Shown in pieces: positions 1 to 10,459 of a stretch of 64,000 nucleotides of DNA. The notes below the pieces were generated by a model, which was given only the letters and a program-made list of their open reading frames with translations, was not told where the DNA came from and ran no database searches. The position numbers were made by a program, and so were the translations under genes. Within the stretch, counting starts at the first letter, position 1. Every line of letters starts with the position of its first letter. The DNA is taken from the NCBI GenBank assembly GCA_032718475.1, contig JAUCBJ010006774.1, forward strand, positions 81,326 through 145,325. Reading direction: 5' to 3'. This DNA is from Nemertoderma westbladi. Taxonomy: Eukaryota > Xenacoelomorpha > Nemertodermatida > Nemertodermatidae.

Positions 1-686
1 CTTATATAATCAGTGTTAGCCTTTGAGTCATCGAATGTCTATAATTATTTATTATCTTTCTTTTACGATGTTATTTATATCTCTTATAGATTTTAAACCA
101 TTTCGACATCAATATTAATCAAAATCCCTCCACCGCAGAATGTTGATTCTCATTTTCACTCCTAATTTTCACTTTATTTCATTCAATTACATAAATCGAA
201 TAGATATTAATTTGATATTTAAAGATATCGCGCCACTAACTCATAATCACTTCCGCTGAGATTTATTTGTGTTTTATATATTTGAACGCTCTACTGCGTG
301 GCTCGCCCCACATAAAAACAACTTGTTTATAATTATATCACAACCGAATAAATTTATTAAATCAACTTATTTTCTATATATATAGTAAATTGTGGTAATT
401 CGTTATTATTATATAATTATTTATGGTTTTCTTGTACTTATTATAATTTGGTGTGGTTGTTTGTTGCTTTGTGAAAGTTTGTGGATTAAATAGCGAAGTT
501 TATAATGTTGTTTATTCATGTCGATTTATATGTGTAAGCTGAGTAAATACGGTAAAAACGGATGTAAAAACTATTATATTATTATTGATTACGCGGTGAC
601 CCATTAGTCAAGTAAATCTAGAAAGAAAGAAAGGGTAACCCAAAACTAATTAGCGAATTATCAGGTAAGTTTATTAATTGCCAATT

Positions 687-736
687 GGGGCGGCGTTTAT
701 TCGAGGGGGGCGTTTATTCTGGGAAGGCGTTTAGGT
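687..736. repeat. Short GGCGTTTATTC tandem motif, copy 1
   Basis: GGCGTTTATTCG-type units sit head to tail and are separated by G runs. The same motif recurs at 1551-1612, and its complement (AACGCCGCCCC) lies near 935, so it is a small dispersed, locally tandem motif of unknown role. Confidence 0.5.
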
Positions 737-1550
737 TACAAATTGTGTGGTTCGAATATTCTAGATTTTTAGTATTTTGAATCTATATACCCTAATAAAG
801 AATGTTGTTAAACAGACTGACAGACGGACACGACATTTGGCCCTACATATTAATGATAGTTGTTTATCGCAGTAATTGTGTATCTATGGGCATCGCTCAC
901 AAATCGTGGCTCGCCCCACATTGTATTATTATTAAACGCCGCCCCAGTGTAGCGTTGTAGCGTTACAGATATGGACGTTTATGCTTTCTATATTGACTTT
1001 GTTAAACATAAATGCTTCCCAAATGAGATTGCCTTGTCCTTTGTATGTGATATTTGGCCTATATATGTTAGAAACCCTGTAGATTCTAAATATATCAAAA
1101 CTGTAAACCTACAGTTACTACTTCAGATTCTAGACGTAAATGTTACAGATGTGACATAAAAAATGAAAATTCCATACCCATTTTATGTCTCGATCTCAAA
1201 TGGTTCAATATGAATATTATGGCCTGAAATATATCGGAAAAGAAAGCAAAACATCTAAGCTTCCCAACAATATATAGGTTTCCTATATATTTGCCACTTG
1301 GGGTGATAAAATTTACAGTTGTTTGTGGTCTTGTCATGTAAGGGACAACTGATTTTCACGATATTTCAGTCTTTGATGGGGCATATTTTTTGACTGCCTT
1401 AACAGATTTTCATAATTTTTTATGCGTAAGCTGCGCAAATAAATTAGCTACAGAATAATATATAACTTTATTACATTCGAATAAATTAAAGCATTTAAAA
1501 TTATATCTTAACTTCCGGACAAACCATTGGCCACTTTTAAGCTTATTGAC

Positions 1551-1612
1551 CCCGGGGCGTTTATTCGGGGAAGGCGTTTATTCGGGAAGGCGTTTATACG
1601 GGGAGACGTTTC
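1551..1612. repeat. Short GGCGTTTATTCGGG tandem motif, copy 2
   Basis: Three or four imperfect copies of GGCGTTTATTCGGGGAA occur in tandem with a period of about 17 bp. The motif matches the one at 687-736. Confidence 0.55.
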
Positions 1613-1769
1613 AGTTGCTAATTTAAAGGTAAATTAATTCGGGGGGGGGGGGGGTAATTTGTGTAAATGTGTAAAATCATTCGAGATCGATAACACAACT
1701 ATCGGTTTTGGTGCTTGTCTGATGGGACGAAAAATACAAGTAGCATAAAATTTCAAACGTCAAAAAATG

Positions 1770-2170
1770 TAATTCGGTTTAATAATACGATATTCTCGAG
1801 TGTCATATTCGTGAACAGCATCGCAGAAAACCCATAAATATCATAAAATCAGATTGATTTGGTAATGATTTTTGATTATCAAATTTGTGCTACTTGTACA
1901 GTATTTTTCGTGCCACACATTGGCACATATCCAAAAATTATCTAATCAACAACGTACGATATATTTCAATGTCATACGGTACTGTATTCGTGATCATCGT
2001 CCCAAAAACCCATAAAGATCATAAAATCAGTTTTACTTCGTGATGGTTTTCATTGTCATATTTGCAGAACTTGGTTTTTCTCTTTCCCCAGGGTGCACGT
2101 TCAAAATTTATAAACGAATGTTATATTTTAGTTCTATATACGTGATCAGCAACCAAAAAACCACTATATA
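1770..2170. repeat. Decayed ~185-bp tandem repeat
   Basis: Two and a half diverged copies can be aligned by eye. Shared anchors are ATTCGTGA-CA-C, then AAAACCCATAAA-ATCATAAAATCAG, then a T-rich stretch ending with GCTACTTG or GAACTTGG. The third copy (from about 2115) is partial. Confidence 0.45.
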
Positions 2171-2601
2171 CCGCAAATAAATTTGCTATTTTAGTGAGCC
2201 TTAAAAACTTTTGACAATTTTTGCATGAACAATACTCGAGATGGGTGCCAGAAAGGGACCACAGCACGAAAACTAACATCAGTAGCAATATATTTGGCGT
2301 TTGCGCGGTGGGATAGCCCATTGAATTTTGGGAAAAGTCAGAAAATTTATGTTTCCAAACAAATCTGGCATAAAGATACAGATGAATTACAAAAAAATAT
2401 TTAAAATGACCCCCCCCCCCCCCCCGGGCCAAATACTGTAAGGTTAAGAATTAAAGTTAAGTAAAAGGAATCCGCGATCACCATTGTATTCTTTCAATTC
2501 TATCATTTGTATCAAATAAATTCGTCTGTCCCTTTATAAAAGATCTTCGTAAGCTTTGGCTTGGATGGTTAGCAGGACTTGGTAGCTAAATGCGACTGCA
2601 T

Positions 2602-3999
2602 GCGCGAGTGGGGCCCCCCAAGTGTGCAGGCGGAGTGAGACGGCGTCTTCAATGCGCGAGTGGGGCCTCGCAAGTGTGCAGGCGGAGTGAGACGGCGTCT
2701 TCAATGCGCGAGTGGGGCCTCGCAAGTGTGCAGGCGGAGTGAGACGGCGTCTTCAATGCGCGAGTGGGGCCTCGCAAGTGTGCAGGCGGAGTGAGACGGC
2801 GTCTTCAATGCGCGAGTGGGGCCTCGCAAGTGTGCAGGCGGAGTGAGACGGCGTCTTCAATGCGCGAGTGGGGCCTCGCAAGTGTGCAGGCGGAGTGAGA
2901 CGGCGTCTTCAATGCGCGAGTGGGGCCTCGCAAGTGTGCAGGCGGAGTGAGACGGCGTCTTCAATGCGCAGGCGCAGTGAGACGGCGTCTTCAATGCGCG
3001 AGTGGGGCCTCGCAAGTGTGCAGGCGGAGTGAGACGGCGTCTTCAATGCGCGAGTGGGGCCCTGCAAGTGTGCAGGCGGAGTGAGACGGCGTCTTCAATG
3101 CGCGAGTGGGGCCCCGCAAGTGTGCAGACGGAGTGAGACGGCGTCTTCAATGCGCGAGTGGGGCCCTGCAAGTGTGCAGGCGGAGTGAGACGGCGTCTTC
3201 AATGCGCGAGTGGGGCCCCGCAAGTGTGCAGACGGAGTGAGACGGCGTCTTCAATGCGCGAGTGGGGCCTCGCAAGTGTGCAGGCGGAGTGAGACGGCGT
3301 CTTCAATGCGCAGGCGCAGTGAGACGGCGTCTTCAATGCGCGAGTGGGGCCTCGCAAGTGTGCAGGCGGAGTGAGACGGCGTCTTCAATGCGCGAGTGGG
3401 GACCCGCAAGTGTGCAGGCGGAGTGAGACGGCGTCTTCAATGCGCGAGTGGGGCCTAGCAAGTATGCAGATGGAGTGAGATGGCGTCTTCAATGCGCGAG
3501 TGGGGCCCCGCGAGTGTGCAGGCGGAGTGAGACGGCGTCTTCAATGCGCAGGCGCAGTGAGACGGCGTCTTCAATGCGCAGGCGCAGTGAGACGGCGTCT
3601 TCAATGCGCAGGCGCAGTGAGACGGCGTCTTCAATGCGCGAGTGGGGCCCCGCAAGTGTGCAGACGGAGTGAGACGGCGTCTTCAATGCGCGAGTGGGGC
3701 CCTGCAAGTGTGCAGGCGGAGTGAGACGGCGTCTTCAATGCGCGAGTGGGGCCCCGCAAGTGTGCAGACGGAGTGAGACGGCGTCTTCAATGCGCGAGTG
3801 GGGCCTCGCAAGTGTGCAGGCGGAGTGAGACGGCGTCTTCAATGCGCGAGTGGGGCCCCGCAAGTGTGCAGGCGGAGTGAAACCGCGTCTTCAATGCGCG
3901 AGTGGGGCCTCGCAAGTGTGCAGGCAGAGTGAGACGGCGTCTTCAATGCGCGAGTGGGGCCTCGCAAGTGTGCAGGCAGAGTGAGACGGCATCTTCAAT
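2602..3999. repeat. Minisatellite, 52-bp unit with 30-bp variants
   Basis: A GC-rich array in an AT-rich context. The full unit is 52 bp, from GCGCGAGTGGGGCC through CAAGTGTGCAGGCGGAG to GTGAGACGGCGTCTTCAAT. A shorter 30-bp form lacks the central GAGTGGGGCC..TGTGCAG part. The counts fit the span exactly: 24 units of 52 bp plus 5 of 30 bp make 1398 bp. The short units lie at about 2967, 3309, 3547, 3577 and 3607, the last three consecutive. Variation is limited to a few positions (CCTCGC/CCCCGC/CCCTGC; CAGGCG/CAGACG). There are no unique spacers, so this is not a CRISPR array. Open frames inside it are repeat artefacts. Confidence 0.95.
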
Positions 4000-4586
4000 C
4001 AATCAAACTTATTTTATTATATTAATAATGTAATAATCAATACACCCGAAATGAATACACCTTAACATGAATAATATTGATTAATTTACAAGAAAAATAT
4101 ACGGTAAGATAAACAGAGATGAGATTTAAATTTCCCACCCAACCGGTAACTATTAGCAGCCAATGAACAGTGAGCTACAAGTTGCAGCTAATTTCCATCC
4201 CCACTGTCCAATAATATCCCAGCTCAACCTGATGTTGATATAACAGAATGCAGGGCTTATTGGTGGAGGTTCTGGCTCTGGTGCACTAGAAAAACCAATA
4301 TCCTGCTAGTATTATATTTACAATTTATCATTTAACAAAAACAGCACATTTATATGTATTACTCTATTTTATTGTTTAAAAATATAAAATGTTGTTTTAT
4401 ACCACTGGCTTACCATAATATTGTTGTGTCAATCTTATCTTCTAAACCATGCGAACGCAGTGTAATATGTACCGTTTTTCTGTTTTTTTGTACTGGTACT
4501 TTTATTACAGTTAATTACAAATCATTATCATATAGGCTATAATATAATTATCATATCATTAGGCAACACTGATAAACTCAAATACA
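4000..4586. other. Upstream region of the zinc-finger-like gene
   Basis: AT-rich spacer and presumed promoter and 5' UTR of the gene starting at 4587. I could not identify a convincing TATA box or initiator. Stop codons close in all frames upstream of the start codon. Confidence 0.5.
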
Positions 4587-7500
4587 ATGGAATCCCTAGA
4601 TAATGGTATTATAGTCTGCCCAATATGTTCCCAAACAATAGAAAACTCTTCAGACTGCGTTGAACACATCAATATGCAACATAATGGATTCAACTACTTC
4701 AAGGATTTCTTGTACAAAACAGGAATACTGCGAGCCAAAGATGATGGAATTTGCGAATGCGAAATTTGTCACATTGAATTTAAAATAAAACAAATTGGCG
4801 GCCAACTTCTTAATGAAATACAACTTATTCGACATTTTTTTGTTCAACATTTCAAGACATATGAATTGAACTGTACCACTGAAGTTGATTCCAGCGCAAA
4901 TAAATTCCCTAAGAGAAACGGTCTGCTTCGATTGAAAGAAACAACCTGTGATAACGCCGACTATAACATAGCTTATGAAGGGGAGAGGAGCCATCATCGT
5001 GGTCACTCAACAAACGTTATTAGTCGAGGAGGAAACAATATGTGTAATATAAGGAAGTTGGGGGTATCAATAATTAAAAAGCCCGCACCCATTCTCATTA
5101 GGCCAAAGAAATCAGGAACCATTGTGTCTATGACAGCGCCACTTAGCGGTAATGTTCCCGGGAGTCCACTATTAAATTGTGAACCTAAAGCAGAAACATA
5201 TAGTGGTAATATTCCTAAGGGATCTTTACCAATAGCTGCTAATGGCAAGTCTAGTTCCAGAAGCATCTCCCACGCTGTCGCAATTAAACCAGTAAATGTT
5301 ACCTCAGGTGATCAACTTATTCATTATTCTTCCGTGAATCGATGTCACTCAACTGTCACTCAGCTATCTGTATCAAACCCTGGCACATGTACCATCACAA
5401 CTGTAGTACCATATAACCAAATTATACCAATACCCACCCCATCAGTAGTACCAGTTATCCAAACTATACCAATCCCTTATACCACCCCATCTAGACCTTT
5501 AGTACCAGTTAACCCAACTATACCAATCCCTTATACCACCCCATCTAGACCTGTAGTACCAGTTAACCCAACTATACCAATCCCTAGCACAATAGCATCT
5601 GTAACGTCTATAAAGCGATCATCTCATCACCTCAAAGTCCCATCCACAACTTTACCGAATATAAAACCAAAGCCAATCAGGAACGACGGGAGACGACTGG
5701 GTCCCGCTCCAGTAAAACTAACTGACTCAACCGTAGATCAATTGAATAATTATTCATTAATTCCAGTAACATCTATGTCACCCGTAATATTATCGAGACA
5801 AACATTGAAGACAAAGTTATCTGCAACAGTAAGTTTCCCACCATCTATACTGGGGAGAATAAATAATTCGTTAAGTGTCCCACCATCTATACTGGGGACA
5901 ATAAATAATTCGTTAAGTGTCCCACCATCTATACTGGGGACAATAAATAATTCGTTAAGTGTCCCACCATCTATACTGGGGACAATAAATAATTCGTTAA
6001 GTGTCCCACCATGTATACCAGGGACAATTAATTCTTTAAGTGTCCCACCATGTATACCAGGGACAATTAATTCTTTAAGTGTCCCACCATGTATACCAGG
6101 GACAATTAATTATTTAAATGTCCCACCATGTATACCAGGGACAATTAATTCGTTAAGTGTCCCACCATGTATACCAGAGACAATTAATTCGTTAAGTGTC
6201 CCACCATGTATACCAGGGACAATTAATTCGTTAAGTGTCCCACCATGTATACCAGGGACAATTAATTCGTTAAGTGTCCCACCATGTATACCAGGGACAA
6301 TTGATTCGTTAAGTGTACCATTATCTGTAGCGGGGACAAATAATTCATTATCTGTAGCAGTGAATGCCCCACCATCTGTAATTGAGACAAATAATTCCTT
6401 ATCTACCAAACCACATGTCCCCCCACTCCCCTCATTTAAGTTACTCGCCCCTAAATATGTTTCACAACCACTAGAAACTCACCCAGAGCGCTCACAGGAA
6501 CTACTACAACCTCGTGAAACTCATCCCCCAGAGCGCTCACAGAAACTACTACAACCTCGTGAAACTCATCCCCCAGAGCGCTCACAGAAACTACTACAAC
6601 CTCGTGAAACTCATCCCCCAGAGCGCTCACAGAAACTACTACAACCTCGTGAAACTCATCCCCCAGAGCGCTCACAGAAACGACTACAACCTCGTGAAAC
6701 CCATCCCCCAGAGCGCTCACAGAAACGACTACAACCTCCTGAAACCCATCGCCCAGAGCGCTCACAGAAACTACTACAACCTCGTGAAACTCATGCCCCA
6801 GGTCGATCACATAAACCAGAGAAATGTCTGAATATAAGTAATATTAAGTCTGCAACAAACTACTCTTCTACCAAGTTAGAAATAAAAACATCGACTTTGA
6901 AACCAAAGGCTAAAATTGATAAGTTAAAACGATTACAGCCGATATTGACTTTGGATAAAAGATTTTATATCAATGTAACTGGAGCGGATGAGAAAAGAAA
7001 AAACAATAAAGTAAAGAAAAAAATATTATTGAGGGAAATACGAAAAAAACAAAAACCTAATATATCAACTCCAATGGTTAGTTCGCCGAGCGTCTCTACA
7101 CCAGCAAATAGAAATGGATTACGTTCTGGTAATGAAACTTTTACCACCAAATGTGTACCCTTGGTCAGCCAACGGGTGGTCGGGATATCCCCGAGTTCTA
7201 CCTTTTATAAACCAACGCAGTATCCCACAGTATATACTGCAAACGGAGTTAGGAAACCTCGATCTGGTATCGGTGTATCTAAGATTGGGATATCACGTAG
7301 AAATCAGTTTCATACGCGCAAAGAATCCCGGTACAGACGATTAGCTACAATCCTACGCTGTGGCCAACGCCTCACTAAATCATATCGGATGATATCAAAC
7401 ATCGACTCCTGCGGTACAATACAGCCCCCATTCAGTCCCGCTATCCCAGACACCGCAGTCTCTACTAGAGCTAGAAATACACCGGAAATGGTCACCAGTG

Positions 7501-7718
7501 AACACTCTTATGCGAAGCAGCCCAAGTTAGCTATCGACAGACACTCGACACTGTTATCGCTCGATAGAAACGCGACAATGGTTTCGGGTGAGAGACAACC
7601 GACACTGATTTCGGTAGACCGACACCATTCAGACGCTGGTATTCCCGAAGATAGTTATCTCATACAGTCACCCAGACGGAGGAAACAACAGTTAACTTCT
7701 AGACTAGGACTGGGGTAA
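4587..7718 (+). CDS. Intronless 1043-aa protein with N-terminal C2H2-like zinc fingers and repeat-rich body
   Basis: The start is supported by its context (A at -3, G at +4) and by preceding stops. Residues 11-32 form a good C2H2 finger (C11, C14, H27, H32; C-x2-C-x12-H-x4-H). A second, atypical one uses C58, C61, H83 and H88 with a 21-residue loop. The body (about 160-740) is Ser/Thr/Pro-rich and probably disordered. It contains four repeat blocks: an 18-aa repeat around residues 288-334 (IPIPYTTPSRP core), four copies of a 14-aa repeat (PPSILGTINNSLSV), eight copies of a 13-aa relative (PPCIPGTINSLSV) over about 416-576, and seven and a half copies of a 15-aa repeat (PERSQKLLQPRETHP) over about 633-738. 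A basic segment at about 767-825 (KRKNNKVKKK, RKKQK) may be nuclear-localising. Family unrecognised; a nuclear nucleic-acid-binding role is inference. A single 3.1-kb exon could mean a retrogene, a lineage-specific gene or a gene carried by an unknown element. I saw no transposase or RT motif. Confidence 0.75.
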   Translation: MESLDNGIIVCPICSQTIENSSDCVEHINMQHNGFNYFKDFLYKTGILRAKDDGICECEICHIEFKIKQIGGQLLNEIQLIRHFFVQHFKTYELNCTTEVDSSANKFPKRNGLLRLKETTCDNADYNIAYEGERSHHRGHSTNVISRGGNNMCNIRKLGVSIIKKPAPILIRPKKSGTIVSMTAPLSGNVPGSPLLNCEPKAETYSGNIPKGSLPIAANGKSSSRSISHAVAIKPVNVTSGDQLIHYSSVNRCHSTVTQLSVSNPGTCTITTVVPYNQIIPIPTPSVVPVIQTIPIPYTTPSRPLVPVNPTIPIPYTTPSRPVVPVNPTIPIPSTIASVTSIKRSSHHLKVPSTTLPNIKPKPIRNDGRRLGPAPVKLTDSTVDQLNNYSLIPVTSMSPVILSRQTLKTKLSATVSFPPSILGRINNSLSVPPSILGTINNSLSVPPSILGTINNSLSVPPSILGTINNSLSVPPCIPGTINSLSVPPCIPGTINSLSVPPCIPGTINYLNVPPCIPGTINSLSVPPCIPETINSLSVPPCIPGTINSLSVPPCIPGTINSLSVPPCIPGTIDSLSVPLSVAGTNNSLSVAVNAPPSVIETNNSLSTKPHVPPLPSFKLLAPKYVSQPLETHPERSQELLQPRETHPPERSQKLLQPRETHPPERSQKLLQPRETHPPERSQKLLQPRETHPPERSQKRLQPRETHPPERSQKRLQPPETHRPERSQKLLQPRETHAPGRSHKPEKCLNISNIKSATNYSSTKLEIKTSTLKPKAKIDKLKRLQPILTLDKRFYINVTGADEKRKNNKVKKKILLREIRKKQKPNISTPMVSSPSVSTPANRNGLRSGNETFTTKCVPLVSQRVVGISPSSTFYKPTQYPTVYTANGVRKPRSGIGVSKIGISRRNQFHTRKESRYRRLATILRCGQRLTKSYRMISNIDSCGTIQPPFSPAIPDTAVSTRARNTPEMVTSEHSYAKQPKLAIDRHSTLLSLDRNATMVSGERQPTLISVDRHHSDAGIPEDSYLIQSPRRRKQQLTSRLGLG
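5450..6800 (+). repeat. In-frame coding minisatellites (54-, 42-, 39- and 45-bp units)
   Basis: These tandem DNA repeats lie wholly inside the 4587-7718 frame, and every unit length is a multiple of three. The 54-bp units span about 5450-5590, the 42-bp then 39-bp units about 5833-6315, and the 45-bp units about 6484-6800. Neighbouring copies are almost identical at DNA level, so expansion is recent and copy number is probably polymorphic. Confidence 0.85.
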
Positions 7719-7896
7719 CTAACCAACCGTGTCTCGCGTAACCTCAGCAACCGATTCTCTCCGGTAACCTTAGCAACCATAACTCGGGGAACCTTATCAA
7801 CCGTCTCTCACTAAATCATATTAAAAACCCTGCAATCCGTGTAATTTTTCCGTGGTGCGAATATTATTAATAATTTAAGTTATAGATTATAACAAT

Positions 7897-7902
7897 AATA
7901 AA
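7897..7902 (+). promoter_or_regulatory. Poly(A) signal AATAAA
   Basis: A canonical AATAAA hexamer lies about 180 bp after the stop codon of the gene ending at 7718 and is the likely 3'-end signal of that transcript. Confidence 0.55.
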
Positions 7903-9170
7903 GAATAATGTAATTAACTTTCGTAGCCGGAACAGGATACTTTAATCCACAAACATATTTATACATTTTATACAAATTCTGTACAAATATTGACCAATGT
8001 TTTTTTCCTAAAAAAGGTAAATCCCCCCCCCCCCCCCCCCCCTAACCCTAATCCGACCGGGGGGGGGGGGTAAATTTACCCCACCCTGTTTTTTTGTCAT
8101 GCATCTCGAAAATTTGTACACCTGTTGCCTTGAAACTTTTTGACTTTTAATATTTTTCTATTTGCAACATTTCGTGAAAGTTTCGCGAATTTTAGGCACC
8201 TCAAAATTTTGGTCTCTCAAATTTTTAATTCGAGCGGAGGGGGGGGGGGGGGGGTGTAAATTTTACCTGTTTTCTGTTTGTGGTCATGTTTATTGCTTTT
8301 ATCGAGTAAGGTTGATGCCTGTAGAGGTGAATAGTATCTCTAATAATCCCTTTGTATAATTTTTAAAGCACCCAAATATTAAAAGTGCAAGTAAATAGCA
8401 CTTTTCAAATTCTAAAGTCGAATTATCTCAATCACTTCTATATTTGGATATTTAGGTTTCCAAGGGTCCTGGTTCCGATCTCATTCATTATTTTCAATGA
8501 TTATGATGATTTGTCGGTTTTTGGCCTTGAGGCTAACTGAAATTTTTCAAGTATGAAAAATGTACCCTTGAGAAAATTAGAACGATACCGGTAAAACACA
8601 ATTTTTCTTGGTTTTCGAATCGGATTTCGGTTTATTGTTTATTTTATATTAATTACATAAGAGAAAATATTGTTTGTTTAGGCCAACTTGTAATTTTCCT
8701 TTTTGATGTGCTGCCAAAAATTGGTATTGGATCAGTTTCATTGAAAATAATCACTGCCATCGGAATCAGAACTCTTGAGAACCTGTTCGCGCTTTTAGAC
8801 CTTTAGCAGTTTAACCTGCCAAATTTAGGTGTCTTCTAGGTTATAAATCGACTTTAGCCTATAACAAGTATTTGATACACATAAAGTTACATTAGCCGAA
8901 GCCAGCCTATGCGCGATCATTCACCCACGGTTAAGGGAGACTGGATTCGGATGCTCTGACCTTATTGCGGTGTAGACCTACTGTACTATTCGATTGATCG
9001 TTAATATATAATCTCTGACAAATATTATTCACTTTCGGGAAATATTAACAGTTCCTTTAGGACGTGGCGCTCTAAGTATGTAAACAGAGTTATGACTTAC
9101 ACTAAACACAACGGGATGGCTAATGATTTACGTATAAAGCGCATTCTTTAGGAAATGCTTTGTTATCTAT

Positions 9171-9316
9171 CACACTCATGCACACTACCGCACACTGCTG
9201 CACACTGATCTGCCGTCCTTCACTAAATTTGATCATATATAAGGAGAACAGCAACTGACACATGTAGGGTCTATGAAATAGCATTCAATTCACTCCAAAA
9301 CCACTATAATGTAAGT
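9171..9316 (+). promoter_or_regulatory. Candidate core promoter with decamer-phased CACACT repeats
   Basis: Four CACACTNNNN decamers lie exactly ten bases apart at 9171-9210. They are followed by a TATATAA at 9236-9242 and, about 70 bp further, by a consensus splice donor GTAAGT at 9311-9316. The arrangement of phased upstream element, TATA box and short first exon with donor resembles an RNA polymerase II promoter with a non-coding exon 1. I could not find the partner exon, so this remains a weak call. Confidence 0.3.
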
Positions 9317-9815
9317 CGCAATTGCTATATGTAACCGGTCTCTCTAACCTTCAGTATATCAAGAAGATTGGGGTTTTATGATTATTTATCGATATTCTCC
9401 AAATATAACAACATTCCATCAACTGATAACAATTAATAACCGACAGTAAATAGCAGTAAAATAATGCGGTGTTTGTATGTGATCAGGTTTGACAATATGA
9501 GCAGTTTGTGATGTTTTGGTTGATAACAGTTATACGTTTCTATGATCAAAGCCGTTCTAATGTTTGGCTAAAGTCTGAAACACAGAATAATTCCACAGCC
9601 GATGTTCTGGGCTCAGGAAAAAAGGTAAACAAAGACCATAATGCATTGCGCGATTTCCCGGAGGCTTCTGTGCAAATAAAATGAAAATCGCTCTGATTGG
9701 TCGAGTGAGTGAGCCTGAACAAAGAAAGCCAAAAGCTCCACATCGACATATCAGCTGATAGATGTCGTCATCTGAACTACACTGTATTAAGAGTATTTTG
9801 GCGCATTGCGGCATA

Positions 9816-9980
9816 AAATGGCTTGTTATGTCCGCTAAAGTACACATACAGAAAAATGGCTTTTTATGTCCACTAAAACACCTACACAGTAAGAAAACGG
9901 CTTTTTATGTCCGCTAAAACACCTACAGAGTACTTTGCGGGGAAAATGACTAGCTAGATCCGCAAAAGCCTTTACAGAAC
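9816..9980. repeat. Decayed ~40-bp tandem repeat
   Basis: Three to four imperfect copies share the phrases AAAAnGGCTTTTTATGTCC, GCTAAAACAC and CTACAGAGTA. Spacing varies from 37 to 49 bp and the last copy is strongly diverged. Confidence 0.5.
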
Positions 9981-10359
9981 CTAAATAGAAACAAATTTGA
10001 CTTATTCTCTAAGTATTTTTTTTTTAATTTGAAAATTTTACTAGTAAATTTCGTGTTTGGGTAATATTCGTTATGTTGCAAATATATAAAAATTATAGTT
10101 CAGAAAGTTTCGGCCAAATAGCTGCTCAGATTTCGAGATACTCAGCATTACATTTGGTGGGGTAAATTTAACCCCCCCCCCCCCCCACCGTACATTACCC
10201 CCCACGTAAATTAAAAAGCCCGGTTGAAATAGGGTTAATGCTCCTACTACTGTACTACGGTAAAATGTGTGTTTTCAATACCCGGGAACCAGAGACCTAT
10301 CGAGAGACCAAAAAATAGCCCGGAGAATCCAGAGATCAGAGAACAGAGACAGGTTTCTG

Positions 10360-10459
10360 TTACAACTCTAAGTTACTATGGTTACTATGTGCTACAACTC
10401 CAAAACCTGAAGAAGCCAATTCGTCAAAGAGGTCGGCGAAATAAATGTTGAAAAGATAT
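10360..10459 (-). pseudogene. Reverse-transcriptase fragment, downstream side of an expanded motif B
   Basis: Read on the minus strand, the last repeat unit of the adjoining array runs straight into YLFNIYFADLFDEL and then ASSGFGVV. This is the stretch that follows motif B in non-LTR RTs (usual pattern G-V-R-Q-G-G-x-L-S-P-x-L-F-N-x-Y-x-x-D-L, then SGxGC). It remains open to a stop at 10360-10362, but recognisable RT similarity is lost after SGFGVV, so the YADD-containing part is missing. The array frame and this flank are in the same reading frame. With the flank at 19184-19332 it forms one RT gene interrupted by 208 repeat copies. This is decayed retrotransposon sequence; the LINE clade cannot be set from so little. 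Confidence 0.7.

Larger units (their letters stand above)
1..2601. other. AT-rich intergenic spacer
   Basis: I see no supportable gene here. The longest open frames are about 60-100 codons, lack recognisable motifs and have the A/T-rich composition of random spacer. The stretch holds short G-rich motifs (entered separately), two poly-G/poly-C tracts at 1641-1654 and 2410-2425, and a decayed ~185-bp tandem repeat. The phrase GCTCGCCCCACAT occurs twice, at about 300 and 908. Confidence 0.7.
7903..10359. other. Spacer with G/C homopolymers, no gene seen
   Basis: No coding region is supportable. Long homopolymers occur at 8023-8042 (C20), 8059-8070 (G12), 8239-8254 (G16) and 10172-10186 (C15). 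Several adjoin a TAAATTTA palindrome. Two CCCTAA units directly follow the C20 tract. A promoter-like stretch (9171-9316) and a small decayed tandem repeat (9816-9980) are entered separately. Confidence 0.65.

Noticed and set aside
971-1159. 62-codon ORF starting at 971
   Set aside because: Short, no homology or motif recognised, no splice or regulatory support, and composition like the surrounding spacer.
2602-3999. CRISPR-like array
   Set aside because: Units are contiguous with no unique spacers, and the context is eukaryotic. The same applies to all other arrays here.
7114-7344. Alternative-frame ORFs inside the 4587-7718 gene
   Set aside because: They lie wholly within the long frame, and those over the coding minisatellites only mirror its periodicity.
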